A DNA stretch of 64,000 nt from Firmicutes bacterium TM09-10 (lineage in GTDB: Bacteria > Bacillota > Clostridia > Lachnospirales > Lachnospiraceae). Both the position numbers and the translations under genes were made by a program. This document shows, piece after piece, positions 26,761 to 36,112 of this stretch. The stretch is from the NCBI GenBank assembly GCA_003481005.1, contig QUKC01000002.1, positions 124,001 to 188,000 on the forward strand, written 5' to 3'. The notes below the pieces were generated by a model. The model was not told the DNA's origin. It saw only the letters and a list, made by a program, of their open reading frames with translations, and did no database searches. The stretch's first letter is position 1. Every line of letters starts with the position of its first letter.

Positions 26761-26845
26761 CTTTTCAGAAAATTTTCCTAAGATTTTCTTAAATCATCCA
26801 ATGCCGTCTCAAACAGGCTACAGCGCTTTGACACAATTATTCATG

Positions 26846-26880
26846 ACAATAGAATGCTCGCAGAGCGTGAATTCTATTGT
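26846..26880 (+). repeat. 35-bp palindromic repeat, copy 5
   Basis: Arms ACAATAGAATGC and GAATTCTATTGT, centre TCGCAGAGCGT, preceded by TTATTCATG. It overlaps the hisS 3' end: the last Gln codon and TAG stop of hisS are repeat bases. Confidence 0.9.
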
Positions 26881-28139
26881 TTTTCGATCGGGTTTTTATA
26901 AAACTCTACGAAATCCGTGTAGCCCTCTTTGGTCAGCTGTTCCTTCTGGAACTTCTTGTTTTTGTTCATGCGCGCAACCAGAATCTGATCGCCGTTCTTT
27001 CTCGCCTCCTGTGCCTGTGCGATCACTTCGCAAAGGCGGTCGCCGGATACACCTTTTTCGATCAGGTATGCGATCTTTTTCGGCTGTCCGGGGATCTGGA
27101 AGCCGTTTTCCATCATCAGCAGGATGATACGCTCAAAGCCGATAGAAAATCCGCACGCCGGAACGTCTTTTCCGGTAAATTTGCCTACCATCTTGTCGTA
27201 ACGACCACCGCCTCCGCAGCTTCCGCCAAACTGAGGGATGGCAATTTCGAAAATGGTTCCGGTATAGTAGGACATACCGCGCACCAGAGTCGGATCAAAG
27301 GTGATCTCAAATTCAGACGCCTTTGTAGCGCGGACGCTGTCAATGATCTCAGAAAGGTTCTGGGAAACCTCAGGCTCGAGGAAATCCCCCAGCTTTTCTG
27401 CCAGCCATGCTACGCTGTTTCCGTTTGCAGTCAGCTCATCAAACAGAGACATATATTTGTCTGCCGCTTCTGCTGCGAAACCGCTCTCTACCAGCTCAGC
27501 CTTTACACCATCTGCGCCGATCTTGTCCATCTTGTCCAGAATGATGAATACCGTATCATAATCCTCTTCTGCAAAGCCGCTGTAGGCTGCCATCGCCTTT
27601 AGGATTCTTCTTTCATTGATGCGGATGACGAAATCCTGAAAGCCGAGCTTGCCAAGAGTCGTAGTCGTTGCCAGAATCAGCTCGATCTCCGCCAGGTTGG
27701 AAGGCTCGCCCAGAATATCAATATCACACTGCATAAACTGACGATACCGGCCTCTCTGCGGACGGTCAGCTCTCCATACATTGCCGATCTGAAGCGCTTT
27801 AAACGGGGACGGAAGCTCGTTTGCATGATTTGCATAAAAACGAACCAGCGGAACCGTCAGGTCATAACGCAGACCGCCGTCTACCAGATCCATCTCCTCT
27901 TTTGCTTCCGCAAGATTTAATTTCTCGCCGCGTTTTAAAATTTTAAAAATCAGTTTTTCATTTTCGCCACCCTGCTTGCTGTTTAAGTTGCCAATGGATT
28001 CCACACAGGGTGTTTCAATAGAAGTAAATCCAAATTTTCCGTAAGTTTCCTTAATCACGTTGATGCAGTAATCCCGCAGCTGCATTTCTGCAGGCAGAAT
28101 ATCTTTCATACCGGTGACAGGCTTTTTATTCAGTGCCAT
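26874..28139 (-). CDS. hisS: Histidyl-tRNA synthetase
   Basis: 421 residues from the ATG at 28139. Class II motifs: motif 2 NVWRADRPQRGRYRQFMQCD, histidine loops LVRGMSYYTGTIFE and GGGGRYD, motif 3 GFSIGFERI; C-terminal anticodon domain ends FVEFYK plus a short tail. It charges tRNA-His in the cytosol. It follows the PPP phosphatase by 61 bases. The last two codons are supplied by a palindromic repeat, so the native end was probably altered. In related genomes hisS commonly follows hemZ, which is here 15 kb away. Confidence 0.97.
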   Translation of the reverse strand: MALNKKPVTGMKDILPAEMQLRDYCINVIKETYGKFGFTSIETPCVESIGNLNSKQGGENEKLIFKILKRGEKLNLAEAKEEMDLVDGGLRYDLTVPLVRFYANHANELPSPFKALQIGNVWRADRPQRGRYRQFMQCDIDILGEPSNLAEIELILATTTTLGKLGFQDFVIRINERRILKAMAAYSGFAEEDYDTVFIILDKMDKIGADGVKAELVESGFAAEAADKYMSLFDELTANGNSVAWLAEKLGDFLEPEVSQNLSEIIDSVRATKASEFEITFDPTLVRGMSYYTGTIFEIAIPQFGGSCGGGGRYDKMVGKFTGKDVPACGFSIGFERIILLMMENGFQIPGQPKKIAYLIEKGVSGDRLCEVIAQAQEARKNGDQILVARMNKNKKFQKEQLTKEGYTDFVEFYKNPIEKQ

Positions 28140-28200
28140 TTTACCGTTCTCCTTTGTTCGCAGTCCTATCGTTTCCGATTTTATACTATTTGAACGCTTT

Positions 28201-29100
28201 TTACAAGTAATAAATTGCTCCTGTTTCCGCACACAGGCACGCCAGTCGCGCGTTTGCACGAACCGCACGGTAAGAGCAGCCGCAGTCGATATCATAATAC
28301 AGACAGTTCTTCTGCGGATCATAATGCTGGTAAATCAGGCCGCCGTTATACATCATGTAATCCTTGGACAACGTCGGCGTATGTCCCGCAACGATCATTC
28401 CGTTTTCGATTCCCCCGGCCAGATACGCATCTTCCCGCGCCCGGAGATAAAAATCTTCGACACAGGTATATTTTCCGGTCAGACCAGCTGTCGGGAACTG
28501 CTCCAGATATCCGGCATGTACCACAACACATTCCCTCTCCGGCAGAGAAAACCGACAAAAATACGGCATTGCTTCCATCCTGGCTGCCCACCGCCGCAGA
28601 TCTGCCATGGAAATACACTGTTCTGTAATCAGCTCCTCCAGCGTCCCATAATGATCGAACACCCGGATTTGCTCTGTCTGCCGGTTATGCTGCTCTATCA
28701 GGTTCTTTGTCTCCTGATAGAGATGCTCCAGATCCTTGCTGCTGCTTTCCTCGATCACAAGCTGCCGCTTCTCCTGCACTGCCAGAAGCAGCTCCAGATA
28801 ACATAAAAACTCTTCCTCATGATTGCCGCGCAGCAGCAGGATATTTTGAGGAACCTGCTCCATCCAGCAGAGCATTTCATAGTTTTGACTTCCACGGTCA
28901 ATATAATCTCCCGCCAGGATCAGCTTATCCTGATCCGAAAAGCCGATTTTTGCAAGCATCGCGTTCAGCTCGTCAAAACAGCCGTGCAGATCGCTCATGA
29001 TATAGGTATATCCAGCTTCTGTTTTGCCTGTTTTGGGGGACAGCTTTTTGCCTGGTGTCTTTTTTTTGAACCACCTTGTCCAGTGTTTTAAATTGGTCAT
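28201..29100 (-). CDS. PPP-family metallophosphatase
   Basis: 299 residues from the ATG at 29100. Calcineurin-like motifs in order: SDLHGCFDEL, LAGDYIDRGSQ, LLRGNHEEE, VVHAGYLEQF, IVAGHTPT, giving the two-metal site. This fits the PPP group that includes protein Ser/Thr phosphatases and ApaH-like nucleotide hydrolases; the target cannot be told. It starts 16 bases behind the M20 peptidase stop and probably shares its operon. Confidence 0.85.
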   Translation of the reverse strand: MTNLKHWTRWFKKKTPGKKLSPKTGKTEAGYTYIMSDLHGCFDELNAMLAKIGFSDQDKLILAGDYIDRGSQNYEMLCWMEQVPQNILLLRGNHEEEFLCYLELLLAVQEKRQLVIEESSSKDLEHLYQETKNLIEQHNRQTEQIRVFDHYGTLEELITEQCISMADLRRWAARMEAMPYFCRFSLPERECVVVHAGYLEQFPTAGLTGKYTCVEDFYLRAREDAYLAGGIENGMIVAGHTPTLSKDYMMYNGGLIYQHYDPQKNCLYYDIDCGCSYRAVRANARLACLCAETGAIYYL

Positions 29101-29116
29101 ATCTCTCTTTCCTGAA

Positions 29117-30556
29117 CTACTTCTCTGCACAGATCAGATTCTTATAGAATTGCACTGCGCCGGGCAGGCAGTTATATTCCATGCACTCGTTCAGCCCATG
29201 CATGCCTTTCATCTGTTCCGGTCCGTAAACCACAGGCGCAAAGCGGATGCAGTTGTCACATACCGGACTATAGAACTGTGCATCGGTAGCCCCGGTCATT
29301 ACATAAGGGCTGGATGGCAGTCCCGGAAAGGTCTGTGCAATCACCTGCTCCATCAGACGATAGCCCTCACCATGGATATCTACGGGCTTTGTATAGTCAT
29401 TGGAATGGATAATTTCCGTCTCTAAACCGTATTTGGAAGCCAGATTCCTGATAATTTCAAGACTTTCCTTTTCTCCCTGATGGGGAATAAAACGCATATT
29501 GGCTCCAAGGGTTGCTTCCTGCGGAATCACATTATATGCATCGGAACCGGACTGCATGGTAAATGCAATTGTCGTCTGCAGCATAGCTCCTGCCTGTGCG
29601 CTGATCTTCGGAAGTACCGCTTTTAAGAGCGGCTTAAACAGCCACATATTTCCAAGCACCAGCTTTAACCCGAAAGAGGCATATGGTGCCAGAGAAGTAA
29701 ACATGGCAGAAACCTCCGGAAGCATCTTCTTTTGGAACGGTGAATGTTTCTCTACTTCGTTTACAAAAGCACAAAGGCGTGCAATCGGTGTTCCCTTAGA
29801 CGGCGCGCTGGCATGTCCTCCATTACTTTTTGCAGTAAACTTCACATCGGCTTTGCCCTTCTCAAAGACACCCACCATTGCAAAGTTTCCAGGAATTCCT
29901 CCAACGGGTTCCGTAATGATAGCTCCACCCTCGTCACACAGAAGGAACAGCCGGATTCCTCTTCGCTGCAGTTCCTTTACAAGCTTCGGCGCTCCGTCTC
30001 CTGCCCATTCTTCGGTACAGGAGGATGCCAGATACACGTCCGTCGGCGGCACAAAGCCTTCCGCAAGCAGTTCTTCCACGGCCTCCAGAAAAGCCATTAC
30101 CGTACACTTCGTATCCGCCGTGCCCCGTCCCCATACCTTACCATCTGCAATATCTCCGGAAAAAGGAGCGTGAATCCACTCTCCCTCTGCCGGAACGACA
30201 TCCTGATGACTCATCAGAAGGATCGGCTTTTCGGAGGATTTTCCCTTCCAATAATATAACAGGTTTCCGTCTATTTCAGTTTTCTGAAGCTTTTTATGTA
30301 CCAACGGGAAAAGCTCTTCTAAAACCTTATGAAATCCGAGATATTTCTCTACTTCCGTCTCTCCGGCATGTGAGGTCGTGTCACACTGTACCATCTTAGA
30401 AAGCTTTTCGGCAAGCCGAAGTGCCTCTTTTTCCTCTGCATCCGGCTTATAATTCGAAGTTTTCTTCGGCATCAAAAGCGTCCGGACTATTGCAATCAGC
30501 AACAATAAAATGATAATCAAAAGGATTCCCAGTAAAACCAATCCTACATATTTCAT
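29117..30556 (-). CDS. Membrane-anchored M20-family metallopeptidase (PM20D1/CPS1-like)
   Basis: 479 residues. A hydrophobic anchor (4-28) precedes an M20 catalytic domain with zinc ligands His117 and Asp119 (LLMSHQDVVPAEG), bridging Asp148 (GRGTADTK) and catalytic Glu182-Glu183 (CTEEWAGDG), plus the dimerisation lid (about 230-340; KSNGGHASAPSKGTPI). Members hydrolyse peptides or N-acyl amino acids. Its ATG overlaps the upstream membrane-protein stop (ATGA), and that gene follows a DUF5058 protein, so uptake of its substrate or export of its product by the pair is plausible but unproven. Confidence 0.88.
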   Translation of the reverse strand: MKYVGLVLLGILLIIILLLLIAIVRTLLMPKKTSNYKPDAEEKEALRLAEKLSKMVQCDTTSHAGETEVEKYLGFHKVLEELFPLVHKKLQKTEIDGNLLYYWKGKSSEKPILLMSHQDVVPAEGEWIHAPFSGDIADGKVWGRGTADTKCTVMAFLEAVEELLAEGFVPPTDVYLASSCTEEWAGDGAPKLVKELQRRGIRLFLLCDEGGAIITEPVGGIPGNFAMVGVFEKGKADVKFTAKSNGGHASAPSKGTPIARLCAFVNEVEKHSPFQKKMLPEVSAMFTSLAPYASFGLKLVLGNMWLFKPLLKAVLPKISAQAGAMLQTTIAFTMQSGSDAYNVIPQEATLGANMRFIPHQGEKESLEIIRNLASKYGLETEIIHSNDYTKPVDIHGEGYRLMEQVIAQTFPGLPSSPYVMTGATDAQFYSPVCDNCIRFAPVVYGPEQMKGMHGLNECMEYNCLPGAVQFYKNLICAEK

Positions 30557-31251
30557 GATTTCCTCTCCTTCTTTCCCTTCTTAAAGAAAATCCACGCTAC
30601 CAGAATGGCAACTGCACCAGACGGGATAATCATAAAGCTGGTTGATCCGATCAGTCCCGGCGCAAAAATAAACAGCGCACTCATCAACACAAGCGGGAAT
30701 ACGGCTATATGCATATTCTTACGGTAATATTTATATGCCATCGCTCCAAATAACGCCGGAACCACGTTTTCAAACGCCGGCTGCAATACTTCACTCTGTA
30801 AAACCGGCTGCAGCGGAACCATTAAAAGGACGCCGACTGCCAAAACCAGAATCGTAACAAGGGATGAGGTTGCAATGGAAATCGTAGAAATGATTTCATT
30901 TTCCGGTGTTCCGGTCTTCGCTCCAACCATATCACGCGCATTGACTGCACACGGAATCTTCATATTAATCAGATTACCGGTAATAAATGCAAGGTATCCG
31001 CCACCGGAACCCAGCATCGGTGTGTAGATCAAAAACTCTGCCACACTGCTCACCAGCCATACCAGTCCTACGGACAAAAAAGCTCTTGCCACCGCTCCAA
31101 GATCCGGATAAGCTCCTAAAATTTTTCCCATCAAAAACGGTGCCCCTACCAGCATAACCAGTGTCACGGCACTTACTACTCTTCCGATTACATGCGTGCG
31201 TTTCCGGTATTCTTCCCACGTACTTGTTTTATTTTCTTCCATAATTCTCAT
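30553..31251 (-). CDS. Unrecognised six-to-seven-helix membrane protein
   Basis: 232 residues; AAGGAAGG lies directly upstream of the ATG. Helices near 25-45, 55-80, 90-105, 130-152, 160-175, 185-205 and 210-225; the segment SGGGYLAFITGNLINMKIPCAVNAR is unusually Gly- and Asn-rich for a helix hairpin and may line a pore. I do not recognise a named family. It is translationally coupled to the M20 peptidase and 93 bases behind the DUF5058 gene; a CGTAACTG/CAGTTACG hairpin (31306-31334) lies in that gap. Confidence 0.75.
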   Translation of the reverse strand: MRIMEENKTSTWEEYRKRTHVIGRVVSAVTLVMLVGAPFLMGKILGAYPDLGAVARAFLSVGLVWLVSSVAEFLIYTPMLGSGGGYLAFITGNLINMKIPCAVNARDMVGAKTGTPENEIISTISIATSSLVTILVLAVGVLLMVPLQPVLQSEVLQPAFENVVPALFGAMAYKYYRKNMHIAVFPLVLMSALFIFAPGLIGSTSFMIIPSGAVAILVAWIFFKKGKKERKS

Positions 31252-31344
31252 GTTCCTTCCTTAAAATTACGATCCACTTCTATGTATCTGCTTTTATGGA
31301 TATATCGTAACTGTGAGGGTACGGAGCAGTTACGATCTATCTTA

Positions 31345-32100
31345 TCAGATCAGCCCGACAATCACAGCGGCTGTCATACCGGCAATCATACTTCCCGCAA
31401 TGGAAAAGCTGTCCACCCAGCCAAGCTTTTTCTTTTCAGACAGAAATACGAAGATTCCCATTACCAGTGCAGAAACCACCATAACCACAAGCGGAATGAT
31501 ATCACCATGAAAGGTAAAGAGACCATTTTCAGAAATAAAGCCTCCGATGTAACGGCCAATGTAGGTACTTACAAGTCCAATGAACATTGCCGTCATCGCA
31601 AGATCCGCAAAACCGGCTGATCCCGACTTGCCGGAAGAAGAAGTCTTCGTGAGCTTCTGTGTATACTTCTTATTTAAGAAAATCGACAATACCATGCCCC
31701 ACATAATACAGATACTCATCAACAGAGCAATCGTAGAAAATGACGTTGCTGTCATTTCAGATGCAGAAAGTGTCGTCATTCCCACCTGTTCCGCTGCTGC
31801 CTGCGCTACCTGTGTCTCATAATGAAGCGCTCCAATCACGGAAAGACGAAGCCACGGCCACGGTGTTCCCAGACTTCCGGAAAGTGCAATGACTCCCAGT
31901 AAAATTCCAATACTCGGCAGTACCGAAAAGGTTGCACTTGAAATAATGGTCCGTTTCATTTTCGTTTCATCCATTCCCAGTGCCTTGCCCGCTCGATAAG
32001 CCCTGATGAGAAAAATCACACAGACGACTGCCACAAATGCAATGATCCCGCCGCAAATGAGGTACATGGGCGCGCTGTTCAACTGATTTAAAATCGTCAT
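31345..32100 (-). CDS. DUF5058 family membrane protein
   Basis: 251 residues, six predicted helices, opening with a single helix (16-33), a charged cytoplasmic loop (AYRAGKALGMDETKMKR), a hairpin with SIGILLGVIALSGSLGTPWPWLRLSVIGAL, and C-terminal helices. This matches DUF5058 as I know it, usually found beside a second small membrane protein and an M20 peptidase. First gene of the apparent operon down to the phosphatase. Likely half of a two-component transporter; this is inference. Confidence 0.75.
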   Translation of the reverse strand: MTILNQLNSAPMYLICGGIIAFVAVVCVIFLIRAYRAGKALGMDETKMKRTIISSATFSVLPSIGILLGVIALSGSLGTPWPWLRLSVIGALHYETQVAQAAAEQVGMTTLSASEMTATSFSTIALLMSICIMWGMVLSIFLNKKYTQKLTKTSSSGKSGSAGFADLAMTAMFIGLVSTYIGRYIGGFISENGLFTFHGDIIPLVVMVVSALVMGIFVFLSEKKKLGWVDSFSIAGSMIAGMTAAVIVGLI

Positions 32101-32133
32101 AACTCTACACTCCTCTACTTTTATTCATGACTG

Positions 32134-32168
32134 ACAATAGAATGTTCGCAGAGCGTGCATTCTATTGT
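32134..32168 (+). repeat. 35-bp palindromic repeat, copy 6
   Basis: Arms ACAATAGAATG and GCATTCTATTGT, centre TTCGCAGAGCGT. The usual flank TTATTCATGA is separated from the repeat by four extra bases (CTG and a duplicated A). It lies 33 bases upstream of the DUF5058 start, so it would be in the 5' leader of that operon. Confidence 0.9.
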
Positions 32169-32438
32169 TGATTTGATCTAACTAAGATTATGCCACATCA
32201 ACTTCAAAAGTTCCACCCGATCTTTTTCAAAAAACGAACAAAGGATTAAAATCAGATTGTCATGTCAATCGTTATTTAATCCCTTTTCTCAAAAGGCAAA
32301 AATAGAAAAAATAGAACGTATAGTTTATTTCCATACGCTCTATCTCACATTTCATATTAAATTTTTGAATTCTACAAACTGATATCCTATTTTCTTCAAT
32401 TACATCCAAATCAAAAGAATGCCGGATTACTATCTTCC
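32169..32438. other. AT-rich intergenic region upstream of the DUF5058 operon
   Basis: No gene is supported. An extended -10-like TGGCATAAT (32187-32195, minus strand) with TGGAAC 17 bases upstream may be the DUF5058 operon promoter. The rest is AT-rich sequence behind the decayed dehydrogenase gene. Confidence 0.4.
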
Positions 32439-32934
32439 TTATTTGCAGTTTAATAATATCTGCTTTACATCAGAACTCTCCAGCCTGACGTATGCCTTTG
32501 AGGCAATTGTGCTTGTCCTTACTGCTTCTGATGCCATTTCATCAAATAAATCCTCCGGTACGCCCACCTCAGAAAGAGTTGCCGGCATTTCAAGTGACTG
32601 ATTGAAGGCTCTGACCTTTTGGATTTCAAGCTCTGCCGCTTTCCGGTTATCAGCCTCTTCTACGCCAAATACTTCTCTTGCAAATCTTGCAAGACGGGGT
32701 GCCGTCGTGTCCGATAATACATAGCTCATCCATGGCCTTGCGGGCATATTTTATTACGGTTTTCATTACTGCTTCACTGAGCACATCTGTGATATATGCC
32801 TCGTCATTCGGTTGGAAGTACTGCTCCATTACGTGGGACAATATATCAACTGTACCGGCTGCCGTCTGCTTTGAAGGCAAGGTATATAAATAGGTCGGAT
32901 CATACTTATCCCCCTTGCAGCTATAACCAAATCC
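32439..32934 (-). pseudogene. Iron-containing alcohol dehydrogenase remnant
   Basis: Two frame-separated pieces match the YqhD/butanol-dehydrogenase type: KYDPTYLYTLPSKQTAAGTVDILSH (metal-ligand His in the last residues) and, in another frame, WMSYVLSDTTAPRLARFAREVFGV to VGVPEDLFDEMA. About 70 residues between them, including the second metal-binding part, are missing, and the N-terminal nucleotide-binding domain is absent. It is a dead gene behind a dead TetR regulator. Confidence 0.75.
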
Positions 32935-33311
32935 TGTCCCTACACAAACATCAATCTTTGTCTTGCATACAATACCTTCTTCATCCTGCCTTGACGTGAT
33001 GTCATTGCAAAGCTGACCGCACTCATATCTGCATTTTCAAAATGAAGCAGCTTGTGTATCACCATTGCATAAAATAGCTGTTTTGTTGCAATAATCATTC
33101 TCTCAGTTTCTTCCGCAACGATTCTGGCTGCCATCGGCTGAATGCTACGCTCAGAATATATAACCTTATAAAATGTAAGCAGTTTTCCCTTGAAAAAGCT
33201 GGCTGAAATCCACAGGCTTTATATTGGCATTTTTCTTGGACTGTTCTCTGAGGAACTGATACATTGCTTCCACAATTTCATCTTTGGATGAAAAATGCTT
33301 ATAAAGCGAAT
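32935..33311 (-). pseudogene. TetR/AcrR regulator remnant, 3' part
   Basis: Starting exactly at the stop of the histidine kinase, the minus strand reads SLYKHFSSKDEIVEAMYQFL, the end of a TetR helix-turn-helix and first core helix, then after a stop and frameshift IQPMAARIVAEETERM. The beginning of a TetR gene (MSKTTKEDILIVALHLFA) is found at 38072-38155, on the other side of the ABC/two-component module, so the two may be halves of one gene. Confidence 0.6.
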
Positions 33312-34688
33312 TTAGCTTGTTTCTTGACTACTCAGGAAAAATATTTCTACCCTCGCCCCACCTGTATTTTCAGAATTTGAAAGTTTAATACCTCCACCAT
33401 ATTTTTCAGCCACAGTTTTTGCAAAAAATAGCCCAATCCCATAATGGGCTTCGCCATTTCTACTTGTGTCATCCATAAAAAACTGCTCTGTGCCATGCAA
33501 TAATGCTTCTTTTGTAAATCCTGATCCGCTATCCTCCACAATGAATGTCAGCCGGCCATCCTGCTCCTTTGCACCAATATAGATGATTCCATTTTCTTTT
33601 GTATGCTCCACTGCATTCTGAATCACATTCATGACAGCCCGAAACATTGGATCATAAGCAATCGTCACCTTTTTATCACTTTGTCCCGCCTTCCAATCTA
33701 TTTTCTGGTGATAGATTTCTGCCAGTCCGAGTGCCTGTTCCTTTATATCTGCGAGAAAATCTTCTAACCTCACCGTTGTATAGGTAACATCACTGCAATT
33801 CCATGATTTTGTGACATCTATCAACTGTTTTACATAACTTTGTATCTGTGTTGTGCCGTTCAAAACATAAGTGATATTATTCTTCTGTTCTGTGGTCAGT
33901 TCAGTCTCTGAAAGTAGTTCTGCATTTCCCCGTACAATCGTAAGAGGTGTTTTAATATCATGCGCCAAAGCAGACATCTGTCGGTTCTTTTCCTGCTCTG
34001 TTTTCCACTGCTTTTCTAAAGATTCTCGCAATGCATCCCGCATATCATCGATTGCCGATAAACAGTCATCAAACTCTTTGATACCGGAACAGGATGTCTC
34101 ATATTCCAGATTTTGATCCTTTATTTGTCCGATTGCGTCTAATACAGGCTGCATCTGCTTTTTGATTCTTTTTCCAAAACGTATGGACGGAATGATGATA
34201 ATCGCTACCGCTCCAATCACAGACATAATACTCATCACATTCTGTGGTCCTATAAAATGCTCCCTCAAAAAAGCTGAATGATATTGAGGTGTCAGGCGAT
34301 ATTGCAATACAACATATTCATTTTCCCTTACAATTACTTTATAAAAATATTTCCCGGATGCGTTTCCGTACTTTGCAACATTCCATGCTATCTGTTCGTA
34401 TTGTTCTGACAGATCTCCACCTATTTTCTCTCCATTCTCTGAAAAGATTACATAATCACAAAGTGCAGGAATCATCTCAGCAGTTACTTTATCCGCACGT
34501 AAAATCGTATCATATGCTTCATTAATCTTTTGCTCTGCATAATTCGCCGGATAAATACAGCCCACACTAATCAAAAGGCACAGCAGCAGCCAAGCAACAA
34601 TCACCAAACCAACTAATGATCCAAGCATGACCAGTACATATCTCATAAAAATCCTGCTGAGTGCATTGCTTCTCTTTACTCTTCCCAT
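33312..34688 (-). CDS. Sensor histidine kinase of a LanFEG-type immunity module
   Basis: 458 residues. Helices at about 17-42 and 150-170 flank an extracytoplasmic sensor of about 105 residues; phospho-acceptor His243 lies in ALAHDIKTPLT; N-box NVIQNAVEHTKEN and G-box HYGIGLFFAKTVAEKYGG complete the ATPase. This is the kinase type paired with lantibiotic-immunity or bacitracin-type ABC transporters. The start overlaps the regulator stop by 13 bases. Its own stop codon abuts the TetR remnant. Confidence 0.9.
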   Translation of the reverse strand: MGRVKRSNALSRIFMRYVLVMLGSLVGLVIVAWLLLCLLISVGCIYPANYAEQKINEAYDTILRADKVTAEMIPALCDYVIFSENGEKIGGDLSEQYEQIAWNVAKYGNASGKYFYKVIVRENEYVVLQYRLTPQYHSAFLREHFIGPQNVMSIMSVIGAVAIIIIPSIRFGKRIKKQMQPVLDAIGQIKDQNLEYETSCSGIKEFDDCLSAIDDMRDALRESLEKQWKTEQEKNRQMSALAHDIKTPLTIVRGNAELLSETELTTEQKNNITYVLNGTTQIQSYVKQLIDVTKSWNCSDVTYTTVRLEDFLADIKEQALGLAEIYHQKIDWKAGQSDKKVTIAYDPMFRAVMNVIQNAVEHTKENGIIYIGAKEQDGRLTFIVEDSGSGFTKEALLHGTEQFFMDDTSRNGEAHYGIGLFFAKTVAEKYGGGIKLSNSENTGGARVEIFFLSSQETS

Positions 34689-35338
34689 TTATATCCAATC
34701 CCCCAGACTGTTTTTATCGGCATATAATCATAATCCGCAAATTTTGCTCTTATATTTTTGATATGCGTGATTATAGTACTGTCATTACTCTCATTGTCAA
34801 AGCCAAAGACCGCTTCCATTATCTGTTCCTTCGAGAAAACCTGTCCTCTGTTTTTAGCCAGAAATTCACAGATTTCGTACTCTGCTTTCGTAAACGGAAG
34901 TTCTTTATCATCCATCAACAGTTTCTTTTGAGACATCTGAATGCAGACTCTCCCTAAAACCATCCGGACAGAATGTTCCCTGTGCTCTCTTCTAAGATGT
35001 GCATTGATCCTTGCCCGAAGTTCCATCACTCCAAATGGCTTTGAAATATAATCATCTGCTCCTAAAGAAAGTCCGTTTACCAGACTGTTTTCCTCCGTTT
35101 TTGCCGTAAGAAACAAAATCGGACAATCCACAAGTGCCCTGATTCTTTTGCATAATTCGAAGCCATCAATTCCAGGCATCATAATGTCCAGTAAAATCAG
35201 GTCATAACGATGTAATTCTTCCATATTAATTTTTAGTGGATTACTTACTTTGGTAACCAGATGTCCATCCTTATTCAAAATGCTTTCTATCATTTCCAAA
35301 ATTGCCGGTTCATCATCAACTGCCAGTATTTTTGCCAT
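34676..35338 (-). CDS. OmpR-family response regulator of the ABC module
   Basis: 220 residues from the ATG at 35338. Receiver with VDDE (7-10), Asp51 (LLDIMMPG) and KPFG; winged-helix C-terminus ending KTVWGIGYKWEE. Encoded 14 bases behind the second permease and overlapping the kinase, so it is in one operon with the transporter it probably controls in response to a cell-wall-active peptide. Confidence 0.92.
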   Translation of the reverse strand: MAKILAVDDEPAILEMIESILNKDGHLVTKVSNPLKINMEELHRYDLILLDIMMPGIDGFELCKRIRALVDCPILFLTAKTEENSLVNGLSLGADDYISKPFGVMELRARINAHLRREHREHSVRMVLGRVCIQMSQKKLLMDDKELPFTKAEYEICEFLAKNRGQVFSKEQIMEAVFGFDNESNDSTIITHIKNIRAKFADYDYMPIKTVWGIGYKWEE

Positions 35339-35352
35339 AGTTTCCCTCGATT

Positions 35353-36111
35353 CTATTCCGATATTCTGTTTCCTTCCCAGTGGTTTACCCACCAAAAATA
35401 GTATACCATACTAATCCCTGTAAATATTAAGCAACCTGGTATGAATGACAACCATTCACCTACACTAGTTTCTCCCAATACAGATTGCAGATAAGTATAT
35501 GGTACTCTACCCGTCCAGCAGACAAATACATATTTCCACACATAATCTCCAAGTCCGGTAAGCATCAATGCACTGATCAGTCCTGATATAATCCCTGCTC
35601 CAATGGATACCCCTTTTCCAAACTGAAAAGCCAGAATCAGCTGCCACAGATAAAGTGGAACACTGCTTCCCCACAGCAGCAATGCTGCAACAACACATAT
35701 TTTTACAATTTCCATATTGCTGTTACTCCAGCTACCACTTGCTGATATCATTCCAAATCCAGTTCCAAATATCAAAGTAGTCAGTAAGACAGAGCCAAGA
35801 CAAAGCATCAGTAACAGCAGAAACTTCGATATAAATGCCACTCCTTTTTTCGATAAGGATAACATATTCTGAAAGTTACCTGCATTTTGTTCCTGCTCCA
35901 TCACACTTGCTGTAAAAATTCCAACAAGTACCGGAAGTCCTGCTCCTATTGCCTGATAAAATGCAATCACTTTCATATTTTCATTCCATGGTGAAAAAAG
36001 GTAATACACTAAAAATATAACGCTGGTTAGAATCGGAATCAGTACGTGTGCCAGAATCACAGATGTTCCTTTCATCTTTCGCAAGTCTGCATTCAGAGAT
36101 CTTCCAAGCAT
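35353..36111 (-). CDS. ABC-2 permease, lantibiotic-immunity MutG/LanG-like
   Basis: 252 residues from the ATG at 36111, with GAGGTGG upstream. Six hydrophobic segments; LNADLRKMKGTSVILAHVLIPI at the start and EQEQNAGNFQNML after the second helix match the permeases of LanFEG transporters. Forms a heteromer with the next permease and two ATPase copies, removing a lantibiotic-like peptide from the membrane. Overlaps its neighbour. Confidence 0.82.
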   Translation of the reverse strand: MLGRSLNADLRKMKGTSVILAHVLIPILTSVIFLVYYLFSPWNENMKVIAFYQAIGAGLPVLVGIFTASVMEQEQNAGNFQNMLSLSKKGVAFISKFLLLLMLCLGSVLLTTLIFGTGFGMISASGSWSNSNMEIVKICVVAALLLWGSSVPLYLWQLILAFQFGKGVSIGAGIISGLISALMLTGLGDYVWKYVFVCWTGRVPYTYLQSVLGETSVGEWLSFIPGCLIFTGISMVYYFWWVNHWEGNRISE

Positions 36112-36112
36112 C

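Noticed and set aside
28140..28322. Extended N-terminus of HisS from an upstream start at 28322
   Set aside because: The added 61 residues are not conserved-looking and overlap the end of the phosphatase gene; the ATG at 28139 matches the usual HisS start.
32439..32934. An intact iron-containing alcohol dehydrogenase
   Set aside because: The N-terminal domain and about 70 central residues are missing and the two remaining parts are in different frames.
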